Assembly: GCA_003246265.1 (NCBI GenBank)
Contig: QKAU01000012.1
Coordinates: 1 to 64,000, forward strand
DNA from: Kiritimatiellales bacterium
Lineage (GTDB): Bacteria > Verrucomicrobiota > Kiritimatiellia > Kiritimatiellales > Pontiellaceae
Length of the DNA stretch: 64,000 nucleotides
Reading direction: 5' to 3'
Shown here: piece after piece, positions 42,221 through 49,888 of the stretch
Layout: every line of letters starts with the position of its first letter
Numbering within the stretch: position 1 is the stretch's first letter
Position numbers and translations under genes: made by a program
Notes under the pieces: model-generated
Databases searched by the model: none
Seen by the model: the letters and a program-made list of their open reading frames with translations, nothing else
What the model was told of the DNA's origin: nothing

Positions 42221-43581
42221 AGAAACTCCTGCTCGCCATACTGTTTGCCGCAACGGTGGCCGTTGCCGCGCCGTCAAGGAAACCCAATATCGTCCTGCTT
42301 TTCGTCGACGACTGGGGCTGGGCCGACATGGGCTGCCGCCAGCCCGCCGTATTCGAGACGCCGAACATCGACCGGCTCGTATCCGAGGGGATCGATTTCC
42401 GCCAGGCCTACATTGCCTGCCCGACCTGCAGCCCGAGCCGGGGAACCCTCCTCACCGGACAGCATCCCGCCCGGCTCAAATTGGTCCGCCACATCTACAA
42501 CGACAGTCCCGAAGCCGGATTCGACAAGTCCGGACACACCACCCAGGAGTTTGCCCTGCTCAAGACCGATCCGGCCCAGTTCCCCAGCCGCAACTGGCTC
42601 CCCTTGGACTGCGTTACCTACGCCGAAGCCCTCAAGGACCTCGGATACTACAACTGCTTCGTCGGCAAGTGGCATCTCGGCACGGAGGAGTACCATCCCG
42701 TCCATCAGGGATTCGAGTGCGAAATCGGCACCTCGAACGCCGGCCATCCCCGCTCCTACTATCCGCCCTACTTCAACAACTCCGATGTCCTGGCCGATGA
42801 AAAGGAGGCCTACCTCACCGACAAGCTCACCGACGAGACCGTCCATTTCATCCAAACCTACGACAAGCCCCAGCCTTTCATGGTGTCGCTCTGGTACTAC
42901 AACGTCCATGGCCCGCACATCGGACGCAAGGATCTCGTGAAGCATTTCGAGGCGAAGGGGCTTGCCGGCGATTACGCGAAATATGCCGCCCAGGTCGGCG
43001 CCGTCGACGAATCGGTCGGTCGGATCCGTGCCGCCCTCGAAAAGAAGGGCCTCGCCGACGACACCATCGTCATCCTGCTCTCCGACCAGGGCGGCGCATT
43101 CGACAACCCGCCATTCCATGGCGGGAAGAAATCCGATACCCTCTACGAGGGCGGCGCGCGCGTCCCGTTCGTCTTCCATTGGCCGGGCGTCACCAGGGAC
43201 GGCTCCGTCAACAACAGCATCGTGCAGTCGACCGATCTGTTTCCCACCCTGGTCGAAATCGCGGGGGGCGATCCTTTGAAATTCAAGGATATCGACGGCA
43301 TCTCCCTGTTGAAGACCATCCGGGAGAACAGCGAGCTCCAGCGCCCCGGGCCGATCGTGGGCTATCGCGCCTACGAGGATCTCTACGCATCCGTTCGCGA
43401 GGGCGACTGGAAGCTGATCGCCTACCGGTCCGGCACGCTCAAGCTCTACAACATCGCGGAGGACGAGGGCGAAAGGAACGACGTCGCCGCCGCCCATCCT
43501 GAAAAGGTCGCGGAATTGAAGCAATTCCTGGCCGGGTGGGAGCGGGAGATGGCGGTCGCGCAATACTCCGGAGTGCAGTAG
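42217..43581 (+). CDS. Secreted arylsulfatase-like enzyme
   Basis: This 454-aa sulfatase has a signal peptide (1-18), KPNIVLLFVDDWGWADMGC, formylglycine site C71 in CSPSRGTLLTGQ, GKWHLG and LSDQGGAFDNPP (the more common SDNGG reads SDQGG). It belongs to the arylsulfatase A-like branch. AAAGGAGGA lies 10 nt before the ATG, inside the previous gene, and the two genes overlap by four bases, so their translation is coupled. It is the last gene of the run that begins at 29034. Confidence 0.92.
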   Translation: MKKLLLAILFAATVAVAAPSRKPNIVLLFVDDWGWADMGCRQPAVFETPNIDRLVSEGIDFRQAYIACPTCSPSRGTLLTGQHPARLKLVRHIYNDSPEAGFDKSGHTTQEFALLKTDPAQFPSRNWLPLDCVTYAEALKDLGYYNCFVGKWHLGTEEYHPVHQGFECEIGTSNAGHPRSYYPPYFNNSDVLADEKEAYLTDKLTDETVHFIQTYDKPQPFMVSLWYYNVHGPHIGRKDLVKHFEAKGLAGDYAKYAAQVGAVDESVGRIRAALEKKGLADDTIVILLSDQGGAFDNPPFHGGKKSDTLYEGGARVPFVFHWPGVTRDGSVNNSIVQSTDLFPTLVEIAGGDPLKFKDIDGISLLKTIRENSELQRPGPIVGYRAYEDLYASVREGDWKLIAYRSGTLKLYNIAEDEGERNDVAAAHPEKVAELKQFLAGWEREMAVAQYSGVQ

Positions 43582-44263
43582 CGAAGACCTTGCGACAGTG
43601 GCGCATTCATGCGCCACCGAAGGGCTTGCCGGCAATCGCTATGCTTTGAAGTCCGCCGGTATCCCCACCAACTACACCGTTCAGGCCGGCGACGTGCTCC
43701 AGATTCAGAACGGCGTCACCATCGCCATCATCTGGGGTAGGGAGTGCTATCCCCAGCGCGCCGCTTTTTTTTCCCTAATGCCTTCGGAAGCTAAGCGATA
43801 GATAATTTGCGAAAGCAAATAGCGAGCAGCGCGAGCGGTTCATACCTAGTGTGACGTTGCCCCCTTATCGAGAAAGCCTCTTGGTGATGGGGAGGCTGCT
43901 TCACAGGCATCTTGATCTAACAATCTCGATCCCGCCAGAACTAGCACGCAGAACCTGTCACGTTTCCAACTGCCTACAGCTCAGTGCGAGGTGCCCTTTG
44001 TGCCTTCCGGTTCCTGTAGGCCCGGGGACCTCACCAGGCGGATCCGTCAGTCCCAAAGTCCACCTCGCGGCGCTTCGTATGCCCCCCAATCCCCCCGCTC
44101 ATTTGAGCGTTTGTCTTTTCCGAAGGTTGCCGATGGCTTTGTTGCAAAAATCCTTGCTAAAGAAAATAAATTGGATTGCGATCCGCCCGGACAGAGTATA
44201 AATGCCCACTTGAATTAAGGGTTTTGCGCACGGACTGTTATTTTATATTGCAGGAGGTGTGTT
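43582..44263. other. Lower-GC gene-poor interval with hairpins
   Basis: About 680 bases without a convincing gene. It holds a perfect hairpin GTGGCGCA-TTCA-TGCGCCAC (43598-43617), a T8 run near 43766, a hairpin ATTTGC-GAAA-GCAAAT with a GNRA loop (43805-43820), CGCTCA-TT-TGAGCG followed by TTTGTCTTTT (44096-44118), and GGCTTTGTTGCAAA (44135-44148), which resembles IS6-family ends. A TATAAA at 44197 could be the -10 for the next gene. Base composition drops after about 43750. It looks like decayed or acquired DNA. Confidence 0.5.
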
Positions 44264-45538
44264 GTGAAACTGTTATCGATGCGGGCTCGCCTGTCTGTTT
44301 CCATTCTTGCGGGTTGTATATTAATTGCAATGTTTGCTTCCGCCGCTCCTTACACAAATGATGCCCACACTCTTCGGCTGGACCATCTTGATGGCACAAC
44401 GCTGGGATCCCTTCAGGGAACGGCTGGATTTGCCAACGGCCTGAGTAGTCTGAACCAATGTGCCACCCTGCCGTTGGGCGGGTTTATCATGTATTCTCCA
44501 AGCATGCCTTCTACATCTTCCGGAACCATCGAGATTTGGGTGAAGCCCCTGCAGTACCCTTGTAGCATCATGACGTATAACTGGTCCTACTCGACAAGCC
44601 AGCCGAGTGCCGGATATGTAATGCACCTTACGCTCAACCCCGATGGTACCGCTCGTTGGTATGGACTTGCTGGAGGAAGCCTTGGGCTGGATGGTATCTC
44701 GGTGGTTCCAACCAATATATGGTCTCATCTTGCGGTCACATGGGGAAGCGGCGGAACGACGATCTATGTAAATGGCATGGAAGATGCCCATACGGCTAGC
44801 AATTGGAGTCCTGGCAGTGGCTACTTGTATTTGAACAGCAGCTGGGGAAAAGCAGCGGTCGGGAGTGTTGATGAACTGCGCATTTCCGATATTGCACGAT
44901 CCGAAGCCGAACTCCGCGACCACTATCTCTCCAATCTCACAATTTATCACCAACTCCAAGTGACGGTTGATGGCTCTGGCACGGTATCGCCGACGAACGG
45001 CTGGTACGCAGAGGGCACCAATTTGAATCTGACGGCAACGCCGGATGCCGGCTGGCTGTTTACGGGATGGAGCGGGGACCTGTCTGGAGGATACGCTGCC
45101 AGCAATACAACGCTGTTGATCGATAGCGACAAACTGGTGACCGCTTCGTTTTCAGATGATGCCGATTGTGACGGTCTTTTGAATACCAATGAATGGGCAA
45201 TCGGGACGGATGCCCGTAACCGCGACTCAGACGGAGATCATTTCGATGATGGGTTTGAGGTTGCTCACGGGTATTCTCCGATGGTAAGTGATGCAGCTAT
45301 CACAGATTATATTCGGACGAACGGTACTAACTTCGATTTGTATTCATCCAACGCCGTACTGAATGTAGCAATTGGAGAAATACTGGCATACATTACCAAC
45401 AGTTCCGTGAATCTCTCGCTTCAGCTTCAGCAGACATCTGATCTAAACGGCACATGGAGCAATGCGGGACCGCATGTGGAATGGTCGATTCCTGTTGACG
45501 GAGAAAAGCAGTTCTTCCGCGTCCGAGTCGAACCATAA
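44264..45538 (+). CDS. Exported LamG-domain protein, probably acquired
   Basis: This 424-aa protein has a signal peptide (about 1-28), a LamG/concanavalin-like domain (about 35-225; SGTIEIWVKP, WSHLAVTW, VDELRISDIARSEAEL), a bacterial-repeat domain (about 230-295; GSGTVSPTNGWYAEGTNLNL and GWSGDLSG), thrombospondin type 3-like Ca-binding repeats (about 298-340; DCDGLLNTNEW, DSDGDHFDDGFE) and a terminal segment ending FFRVRVEP. The start is GTG at 44264, with a perfect AGGAGGTG at 44252. Composition and codon use are clearly less GC-rich than in neighbouring genes, suggesting recent transfer. It probably binds carbohydrate at the cell surface, and it is not obviously part of the galactan operon. 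Confidence 0.8.
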   Translation: MKLLSMRARLSVSILAGCILIAMFASAAPYTNDAHTLRLDHLDGTTLGSLQGTAGFANGLSSLNQCATLPLGGFIMYSPSMPSTSSGTIEIWVKPLQYPCSIMTYNWSYSTSQPSAGYVMHLTLNPDGTARWYGLAGGSLGLDGISVVPTNIWSHLAVTWGSGGTTIYVNGMEDAHTASNWSPGSGYLYLNSSWGKAAVGSVDELRISDIARSEAELRDHYLSNLTIYHQLQVTVDGSGTVSPTNGWYAEGTNLNLTATPDAGWLFTGWSGDLSGGYAASNTTLLIDSDKLVTASFSDDADCDGLLNTNEWAIGTDARNRDSDGDHFDDGFEVAHGYSPMVSDAAITDYIRTNGTNFDLYSSNAVLNVAIGEILAYITNSSVNLSLQLQQTSDLNGTWSNAGPHVEWSIPVDGEKQFFRVRVEP

Positions 45539-45701
45539 GGAGAGGTGGGCCCACTACACGGGCTTATCTCGGGGCTGTTTTGATTTCTCAGAGCGTGCAG
45601 AAAGTTCATTCTTGGCCCCAGACTAACACATCAGGTGGACCGAAAAAGCGAAGTCACGTCAAATTAATTTCTTTAAAACATCGCAATCTCACAAAACCCC
45701 T

Positions 45702-45733
45702 AAAAATAAAGGCCGGAACAACGTTCCGGCCTT
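45702..45733 (-). terminator. Terminator of the tRNA-fMet transcript
   Basis: AAGGCCGGAAC (45710-45720) and GTTCCGGCCTT (45723-45733) form a strong stem. On the minus strand a T-rich tract follows (complement of 45702-45709). It lies 6 nt beyond the tRNA 3' end. Confidence 0.8.
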
Positions 45734-45739
45734 CAAAGT

Positions 45740-45816
<77 letters not shown>

Positions 45817-45840
45817 GTCTTTCTCGTTAAGAGGCGGGCA

Positions 45841-45868
45841 AAGGTACACGATCCGGCCGGGGTTGCAA
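45841..45868 (-). promoter_or_regulatory. Promoter of tRNA-fMet
   Basis: On the minus strand TTGCAA (45863-45868) is followed after 16 nt by TACCTT (45841-45846), about 25 nt before the tRNA 5' end. The downstream block reads TACCTTTG. Confidence 0.55.
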
Positions 45869-45986
45869 GGGGGAAAGTGAGTTATTTTGGAAGCTTGATC
45901 ATTGGGGCTTTTAGGGGCTGCCGATGAGGGGGCCTTGACCGCTCGGCGGCGGTTGGGTAGGTTTCGGGCGCATTTTAAGGAGCGTT

Positions 45987-46661
45987 ATGCCGGACATACA
46001 GATCATGCCATCGATCCTTGCCGCCGACTTCGGCCACCTGGCCGAGGGGTGCCGTCGCGCGGTGGTGGCTGGAGCGGACCAGATCCATGTGGATGTGATG
46101 GACGGGGTATTCGTGCCGAACATCAGCTTCGGGCCGGATGTGGTGAAGATGTCGGCGGCCAGCGTGAAGATTCCGCAGAACGTACATCTGATGGTGGCCT
46201 GCCCGCAGGATCACATCCAGGCGTTCGCCGCGGCGGGATCGGATACGATCCTGATCCACATCGAAGCGAAGTGCGACGTGCCGGAGACGCTGGCGGCCAT
46301 CCGTGCGTTGGGCAAGCGCGCAGGGATCACGCTCAATCCCGAAACGCCGGCGCAGAGCGTCTTCGAGTGCCTGGACCATCGCTGGGTGGACGAGGTGCTG
46401 GTGATGTCGGTCCATCCGGGGTTCGGAGGGCAGAAGTACCTGGCCTATGTGGAGGAAAAGATCGCCGCGATCCGCCGTCGGGCGGAATGGGTCGATATCT
46501 CCATCGATGGAGGGATCGACAACCGGACGGCAGGGCGCGCCGCGGCGCACGGGGCCAACCTTTTCGTGGCGGGTTCCTATCTTTTCCGCCAGGACGACAT
46601 GGCGGCGGCGCTGGCAGATCTTCGGCAGCAGGCCGAAGAGAACTATTGCCGGCATCTTTGA
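45987..46661 (+). CDS. rpe: Ribulose-phosphate 3-epimerase
   Basis: This 224-aa TIM-barrel enzyme interconverts ribulose-5-phosphate and xylulose-5-phosphate in the pentose phosphate pathway. MPSILAADFGHL, the metal-binding IHVDVMDGVFVPNISFG, VHLMV, MSVHPGFGGQKY and DISIDGGI are family signatures. TAAGGAGCGTT lies just before the start. It is convergent with the symporter gene and stands alone. Confidence 0.96.
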   Translation: MPDIQIMPSILAADFGHLAEGCRRAVVAGADQIHVDVMDGVFVPNISFGPDVVKMSAASVKIPQNVHLMVACPQDHIQAFAAAGSDTILIHIEAKCDVPETLAAIRALGKRAGITLNPETPAQSVFECLDHRWVDEVLVMSVHPGFGGQKYLAYVEEKIAAIRRRAEWVDISIDGGIDNRTAGRAAAHGANLFVAGSYLFRQDDMAAALADLRQQAEENYCRHL

Positions 46662-46774
46662 TCCGCGGAACGACCCGCCCCTTGGTCGTTGTGCCCGGTC
46701 CCCGCTTAGCGTGCCCTGCCCAAGGGATTTTCCTGCCTCATCCAGCCGGTGTGCATTGGGCAATTCGAGGATGC

Positions 46775-48235
46775 CTAGCTTTTCCAGACGGTGAGGTCGC
46801 GGGGGGCGGGTTCGGTCTTGAAGAACTGGCTGGCCAGCGCCGTGACGAACAGGCAGGCGGCAAAGGAGAAGGGGATGTAGTAGATCTCGTGCACCTCCGT
46901 GCCCTTCTGCAGCCACAGGCTCAACGCGATCGAAGCGGCCGTTCCGGCCAGCCATCCCCTGAAGTTTCCCCGCCGGGAGAGCGTGCCGAGCAGGAAGAGG
47001 ACAAGGACAGGTACGCTGAACATTCCCATGAAGCTGAGGAAGGCCTTCAGCAGGCTTCCGATCGAGGAGACGTAGAAGGCGACGGCGGTTGCCAGCCCAC
47101 CGAGAACGACGGTGAGGATGCGGGCCATGGTGACTTCCGAGAAGCGCGGGCCGCGAGGCGTGGTGGTGAAATCCTTAATCAATACCGTCGCGATGGAGTT
47201 GATGCCGGAGTCCATGGAGGACATGGCGGCGGCAAAGATGGCGGTGATGAGCAGGCCGGAGATGCCCGCCGGCAGGTGGTGGATGATGTAGTAGGGCATC
47301 GCCTCGTCGGGGGGCATCCCTTCCGGCATGCCGTGCTGCCGGAAGAACGCGAAAAGCCCGAGGCCGATGAAGAGCAGCAGGCCGATAAGGCAGAAATCGG
47401 TGCAGGCGTTGAAGGCGACCGACTTGACGGTCTTGCGCAGGGAGCCCGTCGCCAGCAGGCGCTGGACGGTCACCTGGTCGGTGCCGTAGTCCTGCAGCAT
47501 CTGGATGAAGTAGGAGATAGCCACGACCGGACCCGACAGCGCATGGAGATCGAGTCTCCAGTCGACGATGTGCAGGCGCCCGGTATCCCGCGCCGCGGCG
47601 ACGACCTGTCCGGCGCCCCCCTCCACGCCGTGGGACAGGCTGGCCGCCAGCCATATGGCGCCGCCGACGAGGATGACGAACTGGACGACGTCGGTCCAGA
47701 CGACGGCCGAGAGGCCGCCGAGGGCGGTATAGGCCGTGGCCAGCAGGCCCATCATGCAGATGCAGGCCCAGAGCGGGATGCCCGTCACCACCGCCATCGC
47801 CATGGCCGGGGCATAGACCACCGTACCGAGCCATCCGAGGCGTGCGAGCACGAAGAGTCCCGCGACACTCCGATGGGCCGCCTTCCCGAACCGCTTCTCG
47901 ATATACTCGTAGGAAGTCGTTACGCCGAGGCGGTGGTAGAGCGGATAGAAGAGCAGCAGGATGCACGGTGCCACGACGGGGCTGACGAGGCAGACGATGA
48001 CCAGCGAAATGTTGCTGGAGTAGGCCGTGCCCGGAATGACGAGATAGGTGACGGCGCTCGTGAGCGAGGCATACATGCTCATCGCCACGGCGAGCCAGGG
48101 AAGCTTGCGGCCGCCGAGGAAGAACATCTCGCCGTCTTCCTGCCGCCGCGCAAAGAAGAGGCCGATGCCGAGCATCGCCGCCAGGTAGCAGGCGAGGATG
48201 CCGTAGTTGAGAGCTCCGAAGGTTGCCGTTTCCAT
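46775..48235 (-). CDS. Sodium:solute symporter (SSS family)
   Basis: This 486-aa membrane protein has about 13 hydrophobic segments and the SSS pattern: an N-terminal periplasmic helix, FFLGGRKLPWLAVAMSMYAS, SYEYIEKRFG and AIFAAAMSSMDSGINSIATV. It imports an organic solute with Na+. The start is the ATG complementary to 48233-48235, 2 nt after the stop of the upstream dehydrogenase gene, so the two form an operon. Substrate unknown; sialic-acid, sugar and other carriers share this fold. Confidence 0.9.
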   Translation of the reverse strand: METATFGALNYGILACYLAAMLGIGLFFARRQEDGEMFFLGGRKLPWLAVAMSMYASLTSAVTYLVIPGTAYSSNISLVIVCLVSPVVAPCILLLFYPLYHRLGVTTSYEYIEKRFGKAAHRSVAGLFVLARLGWLGTVVYAPAMAMAVVTGIPLWACICMMGLLATAYTALGGLSAVVWTDVVQFVILVGGAIWLAASLSHGVEGGAGQVVAAARDTGRLHIVDWRLDLHALSGPVVAISYFIQMLQDYGTDQVTVQRLLATGSLRKTVKSVAFNACTDFCLIGLLLFIGLGLFAFFRQHGMPEGMPPDEAMPYYIIHHLPAGISGLLITAIFAAAMSSMDSGINSIATVLIKDFTTTPRGPRFSEVTMARILTVVLGGLATAVAFYVSSIGSLLKAFLSFMGMFSVPVLVLFLLGTLSRRGNFRGWLAGTAASIALSLWLQKGTEVHEIYYIPFSFAACLFVTALASQFFKTEPAPRDLTVWKS

Positions 48236-48237
48236 GC

Positions 48238-49419
48238 CTACATACAGAGGGTGGAGTTGCCGCCAACAGGCGGGTGCAGTGCTTCCTCGAGGATCGCCGC
48301 GAGTTCGTCGTCCCTCAGTTCGATGGGATTGCCCTTCATGCTGCTGGCGTTTTTCGCCTTGGCCACGATGGCCGGGATGTCGCCCACCCCGATCCCGAAA
48401 TCGCCGAGGCCCGGAATCATCATCGATTCGCAGAGTTCCTTGAGGCGGATGGCCGCCTCGTCGAAGTCCGCGTCGCGCTGTCCGGCGAGGATACGCGCCA
48501 GTTCCCGGAACCGGCCCAGTGCCGGGTGGGTCGGGCTGCGCAGCAGGAGAGCTTGGGTGTTGGCGGCGAAGACCGCCGGGAGCAGGGCGGCGCAGACCAT
48601 GCCGTGCGGAGCATCGAACATGCCGCCGATGGGTCCGGCGAATCCGTGGACGGCGCCCAGTCCGGCGTTGGCCAGCGCCATGCCGCCGAAGAGGCTTCCC
48701 AGCGCCATGTCCGTGCGCGCGTCGAGACGGTCGCCGTGCAGGTAGGCGACGGGCAGCGCCTTCACCACCCGGGCCACCCCGTCCCGGCACAAGGCATCGG
48801 TGAGCGGATTGGCCTTCCGCGAGACAAACGCCTCCATCAACTGGGTGAGGGCGTCGAGTCCGGTCGAAGCGGTAAGGGCCGGCGGTGCGGAGAGGGCCAA
48901 TGCGGGATCGACCAGTGCGATGGCTGGCAGCATGCCGGGATGGCGCATGCTGACCTTGACCCTGTGCTCCGGCGACAGCAGGACCGCGTTGCGCGTCGCC
49001 TCCGCGCCGGTGCCGGCCGTGGTGGGGATGGCGATGCAGGGGGAGGGGGCATGGTCCAGCGGCTCACCCTTGCCGACCACTTCCAGATAGTCCGTCACCG
49101 CGCGCGTGTTGGTAAGCAGGGCGGCGACCGCCTTGCCGGCATCGAGCGCGCTCCCCCCGCCGACGGCGACGACGAAATCGCATCCGGCCGCCCGCGCCCC
49201 GGCGGCCATGGCGGCAACCTGGTGGGTGGTCGGCTCGCCTTCGACGCCGAAGGTGCACGTGCGGATGCCGGCCTTTTCCAGCGCTTCCGCCACCGGACGT
49301 CTCCGTCCGCCGCCGACCAGGGCCGCGCAGCGCCCCAGTGTTGCGGCCAATTCCGGCAGGCGGCCGATGCTTCCGGGGCCGAAAACGATGCGCTGGGCGG
49401 TAGCAAACTCAAAATCCAT
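48238..49419 (-). CDS. Iron-containing alcohol dehydrogenase
   Basis: This 393-aa group III alcohol dehydrogenase has the NAD(P)-binding VAVGGGSALDAGKA (about residues 84-97), IPTTAGTGAEAT and metal-ligand region GAVHGFAGPIGGMFDAPHG. It reduces or oxidises an alcohol/aldehyde; the substrate is unspecified. It is first in a two-gene minus-strand operon with the SSS symporter, so it may act on the imported solute. Confidence 0.92.
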   Translation of the reverse strand: MDFEFATAQRIVFGPGSIGRLPELAATLGRCAALVGGGRRRPVAEALEKAGIRTCTFGVEGEPTTHQVAAMAAGARAAGCDFVVAVGGGSALDAGKAVAALLTNTRAVTDYLEVVGKGEPLDHAPSPCIAIPTTAGTGAEATRNAVLLSPEHRVKVSMRHPGMLPAIALVDPALALSAPPALTASTGLDALTQLMEAFVSRKANPLTDALCRDGVARVVKALPVAYLHGDRLDARTDMALGSLFGGMALANAGLGAVHGFAGPIGGMFDAPHGMVCAALLPAVFAANTQALLLRSPTHPALGRFRELARILAGQRDADFDEAAIRLKELCESMMIPGLGDFGIGVGDIPAIVAKAKNASSMKGNPIELRDDELAAILEEALHPPVGGNSTLCM

Positions 49420-49483
49420 GGGCGGTCGGGTTTCCGTTGGTGGAGCCTAGCTTATCGGGGCTCGGGCGGGTGTCCAGATTGTT

Positions 49484-49511
49484 TTGACAACGAAGCCGGT
49501 TGCGATACATT
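49484..49511 (+). promoter_or_regulatory. Sigma-70-type promoter of the FmdB gene
   Basis: A consensus -35 TTGACA (49484-49489), 16-nt spacer and TACATT -10 (49506-49511) lie 33 nt before the coding start. Confidence 0.7.
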
Positions 49512-49544
49512 CCGCCCTTTTTCCAGCGAACGAAGGAGTTTGCC

Positions 49545-49826
49545 ATGCCGACCTACGACTATGAATGCACCCAATGCGGCCATGCGTTCGAAGCCTTCCA
49601 GAACATTTCGGCCCAGCCCCTGAAGAAATGCCCCGAGTGCGGCGGCCGCGTGCAGCGCCTGATCGGGACCGGCGCGGGCTTCCTGTTCAAGGGGGGCGGC
49701 TTCTACCAGACCGACTACCGGAGCGAAGGCTACAGGAAGGCCGCCGCCGCGGAAAAGGGCGGGGAAAAGACGCCCAAAAAGGATGAAAAGTCCGCTTCCA
49801 ATAAGGAGGCGAAAAAGGCAGAGTAG
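49545..49826 (+). CDS. FmdB-family zinc-ribbon protein
   Basis: This 93-aa protein has MPTYDYECTQCGHAFEAF and CPECGG, a four-cysteine zinc ribbon (C8, C11, C29, C32 approximately), as in the FmdB/CxxC regulatory family, then a charged Lys/Glu/Ala tail. GAAGGAG lies 7-9 nt before the ATG. Family members are putative regulators of unclear function. Confidence 0.9.
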   Translation: MPTYDYECTQCGHAFEAFQNISAQPLKKCPECGGRVQRLIGTGAGFLFKGGGFYQTDYRSEGYRKAAAAEKGGEKTPKKDEKSASNKEAKKAE

Positions 49827-49888
49827 GTAGCCAATATCGTTTTAGACCGCTCCGGCGGGATGCATGTAACCACGAAGGAACGAGGATC

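Noticed and set aside
43598-43801. Small open frame of 67 codons after the last sulfatase
   Set aside because: Its GTG start lies inside a perfect hairpin, there is no ribosome site and no recognisable domain. It may be a gene fragment but cannot be supported.
43801-44130. Group II intron or integron attC site
   Set aside because: A GNRA hairpin and inverted repeats raised the idea, but no reverse transcriptase, integrase, domain V-like structure or attC core sites could be found.
45902-48745. Plus-strand open frame of 947 codons over rpe and the symporter operon
   Set aside because: It crosses rpe and lies antisense to the symporter; the composition (Gly, Arg, His, Asp-rich) is that of a GC shadow frame.
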